Source of the DNA: Collinsella sp.
Lineage (GTDB): Bacteria > Actinomycetota > Coriobacteriia > Coriobacteriales > Coriobacteriaceae
Reading direction: 5' to 3'
Length of the DNA: 17,377 bases
NCBI GenBank assembly: GCA_014871545.1
Contig: WGSR01000011.1
Span: 1-17,377 of the forward strand
The position numbers and the translations under genes were made by a program. Position 1 is the stretch's first letter. Each line of letters begins with the position of its first letter. Positions 1-8,600 of this stretch are shown here, in pieces. The notes beneath the pieces are model-generated. The model saw only the letters and a list, made by a program, of their open reading frames with translations, was not told the DNA's origin and searched no databases.

Positions 1-621
1 CATAAGCACCAGGAAGGGCCCGGCAAAGGGATGGACCGAGAGCACGGCGTGAGTCACACGCCATACGCGGCCAAAGTGCGCTTCGGAAAACGGAATGCGT
101 CGGGAGCTCAGCCAATCTAGGCACTCAAAGGCAAGGTAGAAGGCCACGATCGCCAGAAGCATCCAGCCCGCGCCGCCAATCCAGGCGCAGATGATGCGGG
201 CTTTGTCGCCAAGGACAATCTCAGCCGAGTCGGTAAGATCGTAGCTGCGGCCGAACACCATGCAGATGGCGAAGAACAGCGACGGCAGAATGATCGATGG
301 ACGCCAGGTGTCGCCACGGCCAAAGAACACGTAGCGAAACGGCAAGGTGAGCAGGCAGGCAAGTGCAAGCAGCATGACCGCGTCGGTATGGCCGGCAAAC
401 GAGAGGAGCACCTCGTAGCACACGTACAGCATGCCCGAGGCTTTGGGGTCAATCGCCAAGACTGCGTTGCTCGACACCGGAGCGGGATCGATGGAAAACG
501 CCGTGGTCGCCAACAGCGCGAGCAAAAATGCGATGAGCGTCTGCTTGGCGGGGTAGCGCTTAAACCAGACGATGCGGGCAGCGTCGCGCGCAGCCGTTGT
601 GGAGAGATCGGAATCCTTCAC
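1..621 (-). CDS. Multispanning membrane protein, N-terminal part (cut by window edge)
   Basis: The reading frame runs from a GTG at 621 to the left edge without a stop, giving about 207 residues of a longer protein. The N terminus is short and cytosolic, with a basic patch (WFKRYPAKQ, about residues 19-27). It is followed by a hydrophobic helix (LIAFLLALLATTAF), a short outer loop, and at least three further hydrophobic stretches (AVMLLALACLLTL, ILPSLFFAICMVF, GGAGWMLLAIVAFYLAF). An AGAAAGG lies about 11 nt before the GTG, and an in-frame TAG upstream excludes a much earlier start. The helix pattern and the AWIGGAGWMLL stretch recall the DUF6020 family of large actinobacterial membrane proteins, but this is a weak recognition and no catalytic motif is visible. 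It lies downstream of lgt but is separated from it by a strong hairpin, so it probably has its own promoter, which I could not place. Confidence 0.75.
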   Translation of the reverse strand, partial: MKDSDLSTTAARDAARIVWFKRYPAKQTLIAFLLALLATTAFSIDPAPVSSNAVLAIDPKASGMLYVCYEVLLSFAGHTDAVMLLALACLLTLPFRYVFFGRGDTWRPSIILPSLFFAICMVFGRSYDLTDSAEIVLGDKARIICAWIGGAGWMLLAIVAFYLAFECLDWLSSRRIPFSEAHFGRVWRVTHAVLSVHPFAGPFLVLM

Positions 622-659
622 AGTCCAAAGAGCCTTTCTAGAAACCTATCAAACTCGGC

Positions 660-700
660 AAAACCACCACAAAGGTGCCTGTCCCCTTTGTGGTGGTTTT
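660..700 (-). terminator. 16-bp perfect hairpin after lgt; terminator and REP-like palindrome
   Basis: The arms AAAACCACCACAAAGG (660-675) and CCTTTGTGGTGGTTTT (685-700) pair perfectly around a 9-base loop. The element begins 6 bp past the lgt stop and ends in T-runs on both strands, so it can act as an intrinsic terminator either way. The core resembles the GGGACAGGCACC palindromes scattered through many genomes, so it may also be a mobile or REP-type repeat. Confidence 0.75.
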
Positions 701-705
701 GGTGG

Positions 706-1527
706 TTAGGCGTCCAGGTAGACGCGCTGGGGACGGTTGCGGCGGAGGGCAATGATGATGAGCGCCAGGCCCGCAATCACGAGTGGCAGACTCAGCAGCT
801 GGCCCATGGTGATGACGCCGCCCAGCAGATAGCCCAGCTGGGCATCGGGCACGCGCACAAACTCAATGAGGAAGCGGACGATGCCGTAACCCATCACAAA
901 CACGCCCATAAACGTGCCTTGGGGCAGTAGCGGCTTTTTGCGGCTGAGCACCTGCAGAATGCAAAAGAGCACGATGCCCTCAAGAAATGCCTCGTAGAGC
1001 TGGGAAGGGTGACGCGGCATATCGCCCGCGGTGCCGCCAAAGACCACACCCCAGGGCAGATCGGTCGGCTTGCCCCACAGCTCACCGTTCACGAAGTTGG
1101 CGCAACGTCCCAGGCACAGCGCCAGCGGAGCACCGATAACTGCAAGGTCGGCAATGGTCCAGGCGTCGAGCTTATACATGCGGCACACGATGATGCCGCC
1201 CAAGATGCCGCCCACCAGGCCGCCATGGAAGCTCATGCCGCCCTCGTTGGTGGCAAAGATCTCGAGCGGATGCGCCCAGTAGTAGCCGTCGCCGTAAAAG
1301 ATGACGTAGAACAGGCGGGCGCCAATGATAAGGCCAAAGACCACGCCGACCACGACACTCGTCAGGTCGTCGACCGTAATGTCAAAACCCCAACGGCGCT
1401 GCGTGCGGTACATGACGACCGCCGTGAGCAGAGCTCCGACCACATAGGCCAAGCCGTACCAGTAGATGGTGATGGGCCCCGCCGAGATGGCAACGGGATC
1501 AAGCATATGGTAGAGGTCGTTGAGCAT
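706..1527 (-). CDS. lgt: Prolipoprotein diacylglyceryl transferase
   Basis: The predicted product has 273 residues, the usual size for Lgt, with about seven membrane helices. Lgt is an inner-membrane enzyme that moves diacylglycerol from phosphatidylglycerol to the lipobox cysteine of prolipoproteins, the first step of lipoprotein maturation. Signature motifs are present: SFHGG (H101, matching E. coli H103), GRCANFVNGELWG at 140-152 (R141, N144 and G152 matching R143, N146 and G154), HPSQLYEA at 173-180, and the late arginine in IVRFLIEFVR (about 216-225). The frame is open to 1587, but I chose ATG 1527 because GGAGGG sits 5 nt upstream and homology begins there. The NifU-like gene lies 109 nt upstream, with a hairpin in the gap. 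The terminator at 660-700 follows. Confidence 0.97.
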   Translation of the reverse strand: MLNDLYHMLDPVAISAGPITIYWYGLAYVVGALLTAVVMYRTQRRWGFDITVDDLTSVVVGVVFGLIIGARLFYVIFYGDGYYWAHPLEIFATNEGGMSFHGGLVGGILGGIIVCRMYKLDAWTIADLAVIGAPLALCLGRCANFVNGELWGKPTDLPWGVVFGGTAGDMPRHPSQLYEAFLEGIVLFCILQVLSRKKPLLPQGTFMGVFVMGYGIVRFLIEFVRVPDAQLGYLLGGVITMGQLLSLPLVIAGLALIIIALRRNRPQRVYLDA

Positions 1528-1554
1528 GTCGACCCTCCTACTCCCTACATACAA

Positions 1555-1587
1555 ATGCGGCCGCGGGCCTTGCGCTCGCAGCCGCAT
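1555..1587 (-). terminator. Hairpin between the NifU-like gene and lgt
   Basis: ATGCGGC (1555-1561) pairs with GCCGCAT (1581-1587), and an inner GCG/CGC extension sits past one mismatch. On the minus strand it follows the NifU-like stop and is trailed by TTTGTATGTA. This is a modest T tract, so it could be a weak terminator, an attenuator or an RNA-processing stem ahead of lgt. Confidence 0.4.
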
Positions 1588-1636
1588 ATTTGGGCGTAAC
1601 GTCTATGCGGAGTATGCCGTCCGCAGCTTTCGCATC

Positions 1637-1915
1637 TTAGAACGGCGCGTACTCGTCGTACAGGTCCTCGGCCTCGCCGGAAGCATTGACCTGCTCAACG
1701 CGGGTAACGCCGGGCACATGCTCCTTCAGGATACGCTCAATGCCCATGGACAGGGTCAGCGAGCTCATGGGGCAGCCGGCGCAAGCGCCCTGCAGCTCCA
1801 GTTTGACGACGCCCTCGTCGTCAACGCCCACATACTCCATATCGCCGCCGTCGGCCTGCAGGTTGGGGCGAATCTCTTCAAGAACCTTCTTAAGCAGCTC
1901 TTCGTTAACAGCCAC
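1637..1915 (-). CDS. NifU C-terminal-domain Fe-S cluster protein
   Basis: A 92-residue protein made of a single NifU C-terminal (Nfu-type) domain. The GACAGCPMSS stretch carries the CxxC pair (C45, C48) that, in this family, holds a labile [4Fe-4S] cluster between two subunits for transfer to apoproteins. The N-terminal LLKKVLEEIRPNLQADGGD is the typical opening of the domain. The C-terminal EDLYDEYAPF tail is acidic and probably variable. Translation starts at GTG 1915, which is preceded by AAAGGAG at good spacing. The stand-alone domain without the IscU-like scaffold half is the form usual in actinobacteria and many Firmicutes, and suits an anaerobe rich in Fe-S enzymes. It may be co-transcribed with the dCMP deaminase upstream, but the 172-bp gap makes an own promoter likely. 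Confidence 0.93.
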   Translation of the reverse strand: MAVNEELLKKVLEEIRPNLQADGGDMEYVGVDDEGVVKLELQGACAGCPMSSLTLSMGIERILKEHVPGVTRVEQVNASGEAEDLYDEYAPF

Positions 1916-1937
1916 AGGGGCTCCTTTCTCACAATAA

Positions 1938-1953
1938 CGCGGGCGCGCCCGCG
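1938..1953. promoter_or_regulatory. 16-bp perfect palindrome ahead of the NifU-like gene
   Basis: CGCGGGCGCGCCCGCG is perfectly self-complementary and lies 22 bp upstream of the GTG start, just before its ribosome-binding site. It could be a protein-binding site or form a cruciform or hairpin in the leader. In GC-rich DNA, chance palindromes of this composition are less rare than elsewhere. Confidence 0.35.
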
Positions 1954-2087
1954 GACAGGGGCTATGTTACTACAGCCATGTACCCGCTTAGGCGCCAGCC
2001 ATGCGTGCGGACACGACTTTCACGAGCGGTCAATTTGGGACGGGGCTCTTTTGGCTGCCTTTTGTTGCCAGCTGACGTTGCCACGCG

Positions 2088-2612
2088 CTACTGCTGAGCC
2101 TGCCCCTCGGTGCCGATGTGAACATCGACGATAACCTGGCGGTAGCTGATGCCACAGGAGTCGAGGATGCGGCGGCTGATGCGTCCGTCATCGGTATCGG
2201 CGTACTTGTTGTCCAGATAGACAACCTCGCCCACGCCCACCTGCGCCAAAATCTTGGCGCAGTCGTGGCACGGGAACAGCGTAACGTAGACCGTGGAACC
2301 CTCGAGATCCTTGAGCGAGCCACGGTAGTTGAGCACGGCGTTGGCCTCGGCATGGACCACGTAGTTGTGCTTGTCCTGCAGCGGGTCGTCGCTCGTACCC
2401 CACGGGAAAAAGTCGTCGTTGAGCGCCGAGGGCGTACCGTTGTAGCCCACCGAAAGGATGCGGTGGTTGGTGCTGGCGATGCACGCACCCACCTGCGTGT
2501 TAGGGTCCTTGCTGCGGCGCTGCGCGGCGATGGCCACGCTCATAAAGAACTCGTCCCAGCTAATGACGTCCAGGCGCTTGCCTGACGAAGTTTGATGAAG
2601 ATCGTCCGACAT
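2088..2612 (-). CDS. ComEB-type dCMP/cytidine deaminase family protein
   Basis: A 174-residue zinc-dependent deaminase of the dCMP deaminase/ComEB group, which converts dCMP to dUMP for thymidylate synthesis. The zinc site is complete: HAE at 87-89 gives the first ligand and the catalytic glutamate, and PCHDC at 114-118 gives the two cysteine ligands. The N-terminal WDEFFMSVAIAAQRRSKDPNTQVGACI block and the GYNGTP turn (56-61) are typical of this group. The frame is open to 2648, but ATG 2612 is chosen because GGAGGTG lies 7 nt upstream. The genes coaX upstream and NifU-like downstream run the same way with gaps of 84 and 172 bp. The family also includes the late competence protein ComEB. Sequence alone does not show whether the protein has any role beyond dCMP deamination. 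Confidence 0.93.
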   Translation of the reverse strand: MSDDLHQTSSGKRLDVISWDEFFMSVAIAAQRRSKDPNTQVGACIASTNHRILSVGYNGTPSALNDDFFPWGTSDDPLQDKHNYVVHAEANAVLNYRGSLKDLEGSTVYVTLFPCHDCAKILAQVGVGEVVYLDNKYADTDDGRISRRILDSCGISYRQVIVDVHIGTEGQAQQ

Positions 2613-2663
2613 GGCAGACACCTCCGTAATCGCAATAGTTTGACCCATTGTAGCAGGTGAAAG

Positions 2664-2694
2664 GTGGGGGCGTTTGTCCCACCGGCGCCCTCAC
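2664..2694 (-). terminator. Possible terminator hairpin after coaX
   Basis: GTGGGGGCG (2664-2672) pairs with CGCCCTCAC (2686-2694) with one G-U type position and a 13-base loop, directly after the coaX stop. The minus-strand tail is only CTTTCACC, so termination would be weak and readthrough into the deaminase gene is likely. Confidence 0.4.
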
Positions 2695-2696
2695 TT

Positions 2697-3548
2697 TTAC
2701 ACGCGGCGGAGCTTTTGGTTGATACGGTAGAGCTCGGCGAGACCCCGCAACGTCAGCGCATCGTCGACCGTCAGGCTATGGCCGACCAGCGCCGCAAGCG
2801 CCTCGGCATCGTCGCCGGTAATGACGATGGGCACGCTGCCTTCCCCCGCGGCCTTGGTCGCACGCATCTCGGCAAGCACCATGTCGAGCATGCCGTCGAT
2901 GCGCGCCACCTCGCCCAAGACCACGCCCGAGCGCATGGCCTCACGCGTGTTGCGGCCGATGACGCGCGCCGGCGCCGAGGGCTCAACCTGAGGCAGGCGC
3001 GCCGCAGCGGCCGAGAGCGAACGGGCGCCGAGCGCCAGCCCCGGCGCGATAACGCCGCCCACAAAGGTTCCGCGCGCATCGATGACCTCAATATTGGTCG
3101 TAGTGCCCAGGTCGATCACGATGCACGGAGAGCCGTAGACGGCACGAGCCGCCACGGCATCGGCGATGCGGTCGGGGCCAATCTCGGCCGGGTCGTCGTA
3201 GTGGACGGGCATGCCGGTCTTGAGGCCCGGCCCCACGGTGAGCACACGCCCCGTGCAGGTACGGGAAAGCGCCGTCTTCCACGGGCGCTCGAGCGCCGGC
3301 ACCACGCAGCTCAGCACTGCGCCCGCGGGAACGAGCACACTAGGCATGCCCGCATCGGCTGCCAGCGCGGCCATGACTTGAGCGAGACGCATACGCGCTT
3401 CGTCGGCCGTAATGCTCGACGGCGTCGTGATCTCGCACGTCGCAAGCGGGCACTCCTGCGCCGCGGCCGAATCCTCGGCAAACAGGCCAAAGCGAATAAA
3501 CGTGTTGCCCACGTCGACCGTCAATATATATGCGCACCCATTAAGCAT
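2697..3548 (-). CDS. coaX: Type III pantothenate kinase
   Basis: A 283-residue ASKHA-fold kinase that phosphorylates pantothenate, the first step of coenzyme A synthesis. The phosphate-1 loop VDVGNTFIRFG (11-21), the GPDRIADA motif (124-131) with the presumed catalytic D126, the IDLGTTTNIEVID block (145-157) and GGVIAPGL (164-171) follow one another as in CoaX. Two motifs differ slightly from the commonest forms: GPDR instead of GADR, and GTTTN where many have GTATT. The overall pattern is clear enough that I think the enzyme is active. The frame continues to 3602, but ATG 3548 is the right start because the fold begins at once and AAAGGAG lies just upstream. A TATACT box at 3576-3581 may be its -10. 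The OPT transporter gene diverges 192 bp away. Confidence 0.94.
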   Translation of the reverse strand: MLNGCAYILTVDVGNTFIRFGLFAEDSAAAQECPLATCEITTPSSITADEARMRLAQVMAALAADAGMPSVLVPAGAVLSCVVPALERPWKTALSRTCTGRVLTVGPGLKTGMPVHYDDPAEIGPDRIADAVAARAVYGSPCIVIDLGTTTNIEVIDARGTFVGGVIAPGLALGARSLSAAAARLPQVEPSAPARVIGRNTREAMRSGVVLGEVARIDGMLDMVLAEMRATKAAGEGSVPIVITGDDAEALAALVGHSLTVDDALTLRGLAELYRINQKLRRV

Positions 3549-3575
3549 CGTCGGCGCTCCTTTCGTCTGCCCAGC

Positions 3576-3581
3576 AGTATA
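3576..3581 (-). promoter_or_regulatory. Candidate -10 box of coaX
   Basis: TATACT on the minus strand lies 28 bp upstream of the coaX start. No good -35 hexamer stands at 16-18 bp. The dyad at 3597-3614 occupies that place instead, which would fit an activator-dependent promoter. Confidence 0.4.
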
Positions 3582-3596
3582 TCGCCTACCTAAACC

Positions 3597-3614
3597 AGTC
3601 ATCCCAAAATGACT
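3597..3614. promoter_or_regulatory. Dyad AGTCAT-N6-ATGACT between divergent promoters
   Basis: AGTCAT (3597-3602) and ATGACT (3609-3614) are perfect arms with a 6-base spacer. The site is roughly midway between two outward-facing TATACT boxes (3576-3581 on the minus strand, 3625-3630 on the plus strand) and covers the -35 position of both. A shared regulator site for coaX and the peptide transporter is a reasonable inference. Confidence 0.45.
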
Positions 3615-3624
3615 AGGTTGCGGC

Positions 3625-3630
3625 TATACT
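3625..3630 (+). promoter_or_regulatory. Candidate -10 box of the OPT transporter
   Basis: TATACT lies 110 bp before the start codon. As for coaX, the -35 position is filled by the AGTCAT dyad rather than by a recognisable hexamer. A start here would give a GC-rich 5' leader of about 105 nt. Confidence 0.4.
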
Positions 3631-3740
3631 GGTGCGCGGTCGCGCGCGAGCTCACGCGGCGGCCCTTGGTAACCCGACTTCCCGCGCCGTATCCGTAGCG
3701 GCGCTCCCGGGGGAAGCGGATATACGCAAAGGAGTTCTAT

Positions 3741-5444
3741 ATGAGCAATCCCTCGAACCGCGCTTCGATGCGCGGGCAACTCACGCTGCGCGGCGTCGTC
3801 ATCGGCGTCCTTGGCTGCGTGATCATCACGGCAAGCTCGGCCTACACCGCCCTCAAGATGGGCGCACTCCCCTGGCCGATCGTCTTCGCTGCCGTCATCT
3901 CGCTGTTCTTCCTTAAGCTCATGGGCAACGCCAGCCTCAACGAGGCAAACGTCACCCACACCATCATGTCCGCGGGCGCCATGGTCGCCGGCGGTCTGGC
4001 GTTTACCATCCCGGGCGCCTGGATGCTGGGCTATGCCGACCAGATTAGCTGGCTCGACATGTTTATCGTGGCACTCGCCGGCACTATCCTGGGCCTGCTG
4101 GCCACCGCACTCATCCACCGTCACTTTATCGTGGACGCCGCGCTTGAGTTCCCCACCGGCAACGCCGCAGCTCAGACCTTGCGCGCGACCGAGGCCGGCG
4201 GCAAAACCGGCAAGCAGCTCTTTGGTTCCATGGCCATCGCCGGCATCTATAGAGTGCTGCGCGACGCCCTGGGCGTGGTGCCCAGCATGCTGTGCACGCT
4301 CAATATCCCCGGCGTGACCTTTGCCATCTACAACTCGCCCATGCTGCTCTCCGTCGGCTTCCTCGTGGGCTTCGCCCCGGTCGCTTTCTGGTTTGCCGGC
4401 GCGCTGCTGGGCAACTTTGGCATCATCGTTGGCGGCACCGCTGCCGGTCTGTTTGACGTCATGACCGCACAGGGCATTGTTAAGTCCCTGGGTATGGGCC
4501 TCATGATGGGCTTTGGCGTCGCCGTCGTCCTCAAGGACATCCTTCCGCAGGTCGCCGGTATCGTCCGCGGCCTCGCCGCCGACAGCTCCACCGACACCGA
4601 CGAGCAGTCGCTCATCTCGGGCTCCCTTAAGCTCGACGCCGGCATCATCGGCCTGGGCGCTGCCGCCATCGCCGTGATCATCGCCATCGTGCTTGACCTT
4701 GGCCCCGTTCCGGCCGTCATCGTCACGCTGTTCACCTTTGTCACCACCATCATGAGCGCACAGAGCTGCGGCCAGACGGGCATCGACCCCATGGAAATCT
4801 TTGGCCTCATCGTTATGCTCATCGTGGCTGCCTTCGCTCAGATCGCTCAGGTCAAGCTGTTCTTTATCGCCGGCATCGTAGCCGTGGCGTGCGGCCTTGC
4901 GGGCGACGTCATGAACGACTTTAAGGCCGGCGCCGTGCTGGGCACCAACCCGCGTGCGCAATGGATCGGCCAAGCCATCGGCGGCATCGTGGGCGCCCTG
5001 GTCGCCGCAGCCGTCATGGTCGCGCTCGTCACCGCCTATGGCCCGGACGCCTTTGGCCCCGACAAGAGCTTTGTTGCCGTGCAGGCAAGCGTCGTCGCCA
5101 CCATGGTCTCGGGCATCCCGAGCGTGCCGTGGTTCGTTGGCGGCTTTATCGCCGGCATCGTCATGTACTGGCTCGGCATTCCGGCCATGATGATCGGCCT
5201 GGGCGTGTACCTGCCGTTCTACATGTCACTCACGGCATTCCTGGGCTCCTGCGTCAAGCTCGCCTACGACAAGTGGTCCGCCCACCGCGACGCCACCGCT
5301 GGTCTTTCCGACGAGGAGAGAGCTGCCAAGGACGCCGCCTTCCAGGAACAGGGTCTGGTCGTTGCCAGCGGCCTGCTCGGCGGCGAGTCCATCGTCGGCG
5401 TTATCCTGGCGTTTGTCTCCGTGGGCTTAAGCCTGCTGGGCTAA
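3741..5444 (+). CDS. OPT family oligopeptide transporter
   Basis: A 567-residue integral membrane protein with about 14 hydrophobic segments, belonging to the oligopeptide transporter (OPT) family of secondary carriers. Family marks are the N-terminal TLRGVVIGVLGCVIITASS opening, the NEANVTHTIMSAGAMVAGGLAFTIPG block at about 67-92, and FPTGNAAAQTLRATEAGG at 137-154. Members move small peptides, and some move metal-chelates, with protons. The substrate cannot be read from the sequence. A soluble loop near 275-295 (ADSSTDTDEQSL) splits the two halves, and a charged loop (AHRDATAGLSDEERAAKDAA) precedes the last helix. AAAGGAG stands 6 nt before ATG 3741. The gene is monocistronic: coaX diverges upstream and a strong terminator follows. 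Confidence 0.93.
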   Translation: MSNPSNRASMRGQLTLRGVVIGVLGCVIITASSAYTALKMGALPWPIVFAAVISLFFLKLMGNASLNEANVTHTIMSAGAMVAGGLAFTIPGAWMLGYADQISWLDMFIVALAGTILGLLATALIHRHFIVDAALEFPTGNAAAQTLRATEAGGKTGKQLFGSMAIAGIYRVLRDALGVVPSMLCTLNIPGVTFAIYNSPMLLSVGFLVGFAPVAFWFAGALLGNFGIIVGGTAAGLFDVMTAQGIVKSLGMGLMMGFGVAVVLKDILPQVAGIVRGLAADSSTDTDEQSLISGSLKLDAGIIGLGAAAIAVIIAIVLDLGPVPAVIVTLFTFVTTIMSAQSCGQTGIDPMEIFGLIVMLIVAAFAQIAQVKLFFIAGIVAVACGLAGDVMNDFKAGAVLGTNPRAQWIGQAIGGIVGALVAAAVMVALVTAYGPDAFGPDKSFVAVQASVVATMVSGIPSVPWFVGGFIAGIVMYWLGIPAMMIGLGVYLPFYMSLTAFLGSCVKLAYDKWSAHRDATAGLSDEERAAKDAAFQEQGLVVASGLLGGESIVGVILAFVSVGLSLLG

Positions 5445-5462
5445 GTCGAGCAGCTGCTCGAC
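5445..5462. repeat. 18-bp perfect palindrome directly after the OPT stop
   Basis: GTCGAGCAGCTGCTCGAC begins at the base after the TAA and has no loop. It is not followed by a T-run, so it is unlikely to be the terminator itself. It may protect the mRNA 3' end or bind a protein. Confidence 0.45.
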
Positions 5463-5485
5463 AGCAACCATATTGCCTACGGCTT

Positions 5486-5525
5486 GCCCGGTCGGTAGCT
5501 TCTGCGGCTGCTGACCGGGCTTTTT
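5486..5525 (+). terminator. Intrinsic terminator of the OPT transporter
   Basis: GCCCGGTC (5486-5493) pairs with GACCGGGC (5513-5520), with a short inner AGC/GCT pairing, followed by five T (5521-5525). It is placed about 40 bp past the stop codon. Confidence 0.88.
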
Positions 5526-5541
5526 GATATCGAAACAAAGA

Positions 5542-5578
5542 AAGGCCGGCGCGCTGCGTTTAACAGCGCGCCGGCCTT
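5542..5578 (-). terminator. Intrinsic terminator of the surface-protein gene
   Basis: The arms AAGGCCGGCGCGCTG (5542-5556) and CAGCGCGCCGGCCTT (5564-5578) pair perfectly over 15 bp around a 7-base loop. The minus-strand tail reads TTTCTTTGTTTC. It lies about 67 bp beyond the stop of the convergent surface-protein gene. Confidence 0.88.
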
Positions 5579-5645
5579 ATCGGTTAAGCTATCGAAGCGT
5601 TCCTGCTATGAACCGAAGTTCGTTGCAGAATCTACGCTCGAAACG

Positions 5646-8600
5646 CTACATCTGCTTGCGACGACGATCGCCCAGCGTCACGCCCGCTGCCACGAGCGTC
5701 ACACCGCCGATGACGAACACCTCGCCCGCAAGCGCGGAATTGTCGCCAGTCTGGGCGAGCGCGGCAGGCGCAGCCTGTTTCTTGGCAACGGGGGCCTTTG
5801 CAGCAGCCTGCGCAACCTGAGGCTTGGCCTGCGGCTCAGCCTTGGGATGATACTTGTCGTACTCGGCCTGAGCGGCAGCCAGGGCATCCTTGGCATCTCC
5901 GAGCTCGGCAAGCGCGGCGGCATAGGCGTCGTTGGCATCGGACAGCTTGGCATCGGCATCGCTCAGAGCAGCCTTGAGGCCAGCGGCGGCATCGACGGCG
6001 GCCTTATAGCGAGCGTAGGCAGCGTTCAGCTTGACCAGCTTCTCGTTGCCCGTCGTGCCCGCGGCAAGGGATGCCTTGTGGTCGACAGCCTCAAGATCGG
6101 CCTTGAGCGCCTCGTCGTTGGCAAGCTCGGCCTTGGCCTCGACGATCTCGAAGGTCGCATCGACGACGGCTCTGTTGGCGGCCTCGAGCTGCTTCTGGGC
6201 ATCGGCGACGCCGGCGACGGCGGCGTCATAGGCGACCTTGGCGTCGTCGACCGCTTTCTGGGCTCCAGCGAAGCGCTCGAAGGCCTTGTTTGCGGTGGCC
6301 AGTTCGCCCTCGGCAGCCTTGGCCTTGGCCTGCGCGTCGGACACAGCCTGCGTCTTGGCGGCAACTGCCTGCTTGGCGTCCGAAAGAGCGGTCGCGGCGT
6401 GCACATCTGCGGCCTGAGCCTTGTCAACGCCAGCCTGGGCAGTGTCGTCGGCCTTCTTGGCATCGTTAAGCGTGCCCTGTTTGTTCGCAAGATCCGTCTT
6501 GGCGGCATCGCGCTTGGCGGTAAGTTCCTTGACCGAAGCCGTGGCGTTGTCATACGCCTCGCTGGCCTGGTCGGACTTTACCTTGGCAGCATCGCGGGCG
6601 CTGCGAGCCTTCGCCTTGTGAGCAGCGGCATCGGCTGCCTTCGTCTTGCTGTCAGCAAGCGTGGCGTTTGCCTTATCGAGAGCTGCCTGGGCAGTAGCGG
6701 CCTCGCTCTTGGCGGCGTCGAGCTTGGTCTTGGGCGTCTTGACGTCGATACCCTTGAGTTTGGCTTCAGCGGCGTCGTATGCCGTCTTCGCGGCGGCGGT
6801 GCTGGATCTAGCCTTCTCGTACTCGCCCTTGGCGGTGTTCATGTTCGTGTCGGCCGCGGTGAAAGCGTCCTGGGCGGCATCCTGCCCGTTTACAGCTGCG
6901 AAGTAAGCTTCCTTGGTAGTACCGAAGTTCTTCTGCGCCTCTGCCAGCTTATTCTGCAGCTGCTTCAGCTGCTCCTTCTGCTCCTGCGTGCCGCCTGCAT
7001 TGTAGGCGGAAGCGATGTAGTCGTTGACGAGCTTCTTGAACTCGGAGACAGTGAAATCAGCCTGAGTGTCATCATCGCTGTAATCGAAGATGGTTACCTC
7101 GGAATCGGTGTTCTTACCGCTACCGGTCGCGATGCCGATAGCTTCCGTAGCGGAATCGACGATGTTGAGATAGTGCCCGCACTCTTGGTAGATGCTATTG
7201 TAGTTCTGATAGATGTAATAGGACTCATATCGGTATTTGCCGAGTTCGTCGCCATACTGCTCTACATACTTATCGAAAATCTTCTTTTCCTGAGTATAGA
7301 GTCCGGTGTATGGCCAGCCTAGGGTATCCTCGGTCTCGCCGCCGGTATATGCGCCGCCTCCGCCGGCAAGATTTTCGCCGTTGTCGAAGTAGCAGTTCGA
7401 GTGTCCCCAGATGTTCGATGAATATGATGTATTGAGGGCGGCTGCCACAGTCATGCGGAGGCTGACGCTGAGCGCCGACTGACCGTTCGCCTTGCGGAGG
7501 TTGTTCTGTGTATCAAGGTAGGTCAGGGCGTTGCGCATCTGCTCCAAGGAAAGCGGGTTGGTGTCGCGAGACATGTCCTGATCGACGTACTGGTCATACC
7601 ATTCGGCCTTGTCAGCGGCACCGGTCAGCATCGATACGGCTTCCTGGGCGTTCTTTTTCTGCGTGGCTGTGAACTGGCTGCCGCCGATGATGTAGTTCAT
7701 GAAGCCGAACATACCCTGGCTGATGACATTCTGGTCTACGGTCATATTCGACTTGAGGTCGGCAATCTGCTGGTTAAGCTTGTCGACTTCAGTGCTCGCG
7801 GCATCATAAGCGCTCTTTGCCGATGTAACTTCGGCGCAAATTGCATCGTATTCAGCACGCTTCTGCTGGCGGACCTCGACGAGTCGGTCGTACTCTGCCT
7901 TCTTGTCTGCCTCGGTCTGCTGGGCCTGCTCGTATGCCGACTTCGCGGTGTCACGCTTACTGGCCGCGTCCTTGTACTCCTTGTTTGCCGCATCGTATGC
8001 AGACTGGGCAGATGCCACGGCAGCGTTGGCGGCGTTGGCCTTCTCCTGCGCGGCGGTGACGGTAGTCTGCGCAGCCTGCAGGTTCGCCTGTGCGGTGGCG
8101 TCTGCAGTCGTCGCGGCTTCGAGCGCGTCCTGCGCGGTCTTGAGCTCACCAGCAGCAGCGTTCTTGGCGGCCTCAAGCGCACTCAGGTCGACACCCGTAC
8201 CCGAGACGGCAGCATCGAGCGCGGCCTGCGCCTGGTTGAACTTCTGCTGGGCGTTATCGCGCGCGGTGGTTGCGGCTGCGAGAGCAGCGGCAGTCTCCTG
8301 CTTCTTGGCCTGGGCGGAAGTCAGAGCGGCCTCGGTATTCTGCTTTTCCTGCTGGGCACTGGCCTCGGCTGCTTTGGCCTGGTCCAGATTAGCCTGCGCG
8401 GTAACAACGGCCTTGTTGGCAGCGTCGAGCTTGGCCTGCGCGTCCTCGACGGCCTTCTTGGCGGCCTCGTACTCGTCCATACCCATGGCATCGAGCTTGG
8501 CCTGTGCATCGTCGAGGGCCTTCTTGGCCTCGTCCTGCTTTGCCTTGGCGTCCTTGAGCGCCTGGGTCTTATCCTCGACACTCTTGTTGGCCTGTTCGAG

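Noticed and set aside
2028..2055. A possible repeat or terminator around TTTGGGACGGGGCTCTTTTGG after the deaminase gene
   Set aside because: It resembles a dispersed genomic motif, but I could not form a stable stem or find a second copy in the window.
3624..4973. A 449-codon minus-strand frame opposite the OPT transporter
   Set aside because: Asp/Gly/His-rich antisense shadow without a ribosome-binding site; the plus-strand protein shows clear family motifs.
5847..7322. A 491-codon plus-strand frame opposite the surface protein
   Set aside because: Low-complexity Leu/Gly/Ser product that mirrors the coiled-coil repeats; no start signal.
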